From Hassallia byssoidea VB512170 (GTDB lineage Bacteria; Cyanobacteriota; Cyanobacteriia; Cyanobacteriales; Nostocaceae), in assembly GCF_000817785.2 (NCBI RefSeq), contig NZ_JTCM02000017.1:1-64000 (forward strand): a DNA stretch of 64,000 bases, written 5' to 3'. Positions 62,607 through 64,000 of this stretch are shown piece after piece. The stretch's first letter is position 1. Every line of letters begins with the position of its first letter. The notes under the pieces are model-generated. The model saw only the letters and a list, made by a program, of their open reading frames with translations, was not told where the DNA came from and did not search any database. Made by a program: the position numbers and the translations under genes.

Positions 62607-63351
62607 GCTTTATTCCCCCTGTCAAGTTATAAAGATGATTTACTTTCATCACAGCATTCAAAAAAAGGCGTTGCTCAATTGAGGTATGAAATCCAAACTC
62701 TTATTATCTGCGACATCGTACTTACCTTTTTAGGTCTAATACCAGATTATCTTTTTATTGTCAATAAAAATGTCAAAAAATATTAACGCCCAGGACAAGC
62801 AGCAGAAAGCAATATGACATTTTGAGAAAGTAAAAGCTCATTTTGCTTGCGGAAAACACCAAAATGAGAAAGTCAAATGGCATTTTGAGAAAGTCAAAGC
62901 TGATTTGAAGTGCGGAAAACACCGAAATGAGAAAGTCAAATGGCATTTTGAGAAAGTCAAATGGCATTTTGCTTGCGGAAAACACCGAAATGAGAAAGCA
63001 AACTGGGGTTTGAGAAAGTAAAAGCTGATTTGAAGTGCGGAAAACACCGAAATGAGTAAGTCAAATGGCATTTTGAGTAAGTCAAATGGCATTTTGCTTA
63101 TTAAATTCGACTTGAGCTATAAATCTGATACGATGTGAAACATATGGGAATCATATTTGATTATTGAAATATACGTAGGGTGCGTTATGCCTGTGGCTAA
63201 CGCACCATCCGCTTTGGTGCGTTACGCTCCGCGATAACACACCCTACACGTACTTTGCGTGAGATAAAAATAATGTGGTTCATTTACCTGAAAATCGCTG
63301 TAAGCGCTTATTTTAGGCACTAAAGTACCTACTACAAATTTTCAAAAAATG
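62607..63351. other. Gene-free region with tandem repeats
   Basis: About 745 bp between the CHAT gene and the haemagglutinin-like gene, both on the minus strand. It holds the 63-bp tandem repeat (62809–63110) and, at about 63175–63246, a GTAGGGTGCGTTA-type palindromic repeat; no gene is supported. Confidence 0.6.
62809..63110. repeat. 63-bp tandem repeat array
   Basis: GCGGAAAACACC recurs at 62849, 62912, 62975 and 63037 (periods 63, 63, 62). Within each unit ATTTTGAGAAAGTCAAATGGC-type subunits alternate. Because 63 is a multiple of three, minus-strand frames stay open and give F/L/P-rich repeats. It is not a CRISPR array, since the sequence between the repeats is itself repeated. Confidence 0.8.
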
Positions 63352-64000
63352 TTAACGTGCAGGACAAGCAGCAGCAGTGCGCCAAGAACGTTGAGAACCA
63401 GTATTGGTAGGATCGTATGCGGTGAGAACGACCTGACCTTTATCGTTAAATATCCATCCTTGAGCAGGTACGCGGGTAGCAGTCGGATTGGTTGCAGGTT
63501 TTATAGCTGCACGAGAATTTCCGTTACTGGCAACAGGTTGTAGCAAATCAACGCGAACATTATCACTGCTGAGAGTTTGATTGGGAGTTGTTGGTAAACC
63601 ACCGCGTCCGGTGATCGTAAATTCATTGCCGAAACCTTGTTGACAAGGACTTTGAGCAATTTGTTGTGTGCGATCGCTGACAGTTTCTGGTAATTCAACT
63701 AACCCGCGACTGGGGTCAACATCTGGGGAAGTCACTTGTACGTTATCACCAAACGAGGAATTTTGTTGGGAAAAGGCAGTGATGTCACTTGTGGGTAGAT
63801 TTCTCGGATTTAAACCTGGAACACCCAGTCTCTCAAGGTCTGCGCGAGTACGAGGAACTATACCAAACAGAGTAGCATTAGTTCTGACTTGTCCACCGCT
63901 ACCACTAACAGCATTAGCGGTAATGTCGTTATTTCGAGGAAAAGCGACAATGAATGGCGTATCGATTGCGATGTTACCACCGTTTCCCCCATTTTGTTGA
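63352..64000 (-). CDS. Filamentous-haemagglutinin-type exported protein, C-terminal part
   Basis: The frame is open from the right edge to the stop at 63352 (about 215 residues seen), so the start lies outside the window. The segment has the typical C-terminal end of cyanobacterial two-partner-secretion proteins: GGNIAIDTPFIVAFPRNNDI, SGSGGQVRTNATLFGIVPRT, LGVPGLNPRNLPTSDITAFS, VTSPDVDPSRGLVELPETVS and CQQGFGNEFTITGRGGLPT. These beta-helical proteins are exported by a ShlB/FhaC-type partner. It is followed downstream by the CHAT gene. Confidence 0.88.
   Translation of the reverse strand, partial: QQNGGNGGNIAIDTPFIVAFPRNNDITANAVSGSGGQVRTNATLFGIVPRTRADLERLGVPGLNPRNLPTSDITAFSQQNSSFGDNVQVTSPDVDPSRGLVELPETVSDRTQQIAQSPCQQGFGNEFTITGRGGLPTTPNQTLSSDNVRVDLLQPVASNGNSRAAIKPATNPTATRVPAQGWIFNDKGQVVLTAYDPTNTGSQRSWRTAAACPAR

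Noticed and set aside
62809-63110. Possible CRISPR array
   Set aside because: The DNA between the repeats is itself repeated, the period is 63 with nested subrepeats, and no cas genes are nearby.

Overview
The window looks like the chromosome of a filamentous, heterocyst-forming cyanobacterium (Nostocales type). The evidence is a hetC–hetP pair with a HetR-type operator, an XisI homologue, a microviridin-type graspetide cluster, PEP-CTERM proteins, many GCGATCGC (HIP1) octamers, and short tandem repeats of the AGTTAGG / CCCCATT kind between genes.

Layout. 1–9 kb holds ordinary genes: a pentapeptide-repeat membrane protein, pepP, a small lipoprotein, a DUF4332 protein, a TetR regulator and a tandem M16 peptidase pair (one catalytic, one lacking the zinc motif). 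9–42 kb is an accessory export region built from related units. Unit 1 (9–20 kb) has a PEP-CTERM protein, two double-glycine-leader peptides, a parvulin-like foldase, an HlyD adaptor, a C39-peptidase ABC exporter with cyclic-nucleotide-binding-like domains, and a ~3 kb gene-free stretch. Unit 2 (20–36 kb) repeats this order and adds a graspetide operon (precursor plus two ATP-grasp ligases), a FemAB/GNAT-like protein with TPRs and further small peptides; it ends in a ~2.3 kb gene-free stretch homologous to that of unit 1. Unit 3 (36–42 kb) is hetC–hetP with its own parvulin-like gene and two unassigned small ORFs.

42–64 kb returns to mixed chromosomal genes: a GH116 glycosidase, a DUF6464-type protein, fmt, a solo tnpB with a degraded zinc finger, a repeat-containing envelope protein, a transglutaminase-like protein, minC–(inserted S23 four-helix gene)–minD–minE, a four-carbon acid sugar kinase family protein with a membrane partner, a fasciclin protein, xisI, a Uma2 nuclease, a TPR–CHAT protein and the C-terminal part of a filamentous-haemagglutinin-type protein that runs off the right edge.

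How it fits together (inference). Peptides with a D-L/I-x-x-[YFHI]-x leader and a GG/GA processing site are probably cleaved and exported by the C39 exporters with the HlyD adaptors, with the parvulin-like proteins as helpers. The graspetide precursor also ends its leader in GG and has no exporter of its own, so it may share these. The most unusual items are the array of diverse leader peptides, the precursor with three intact cores and one degenerate core, and the duplicated intergenic DNA containing hairpins with compensatory base changes, which suggests an undescribed structured RNA.
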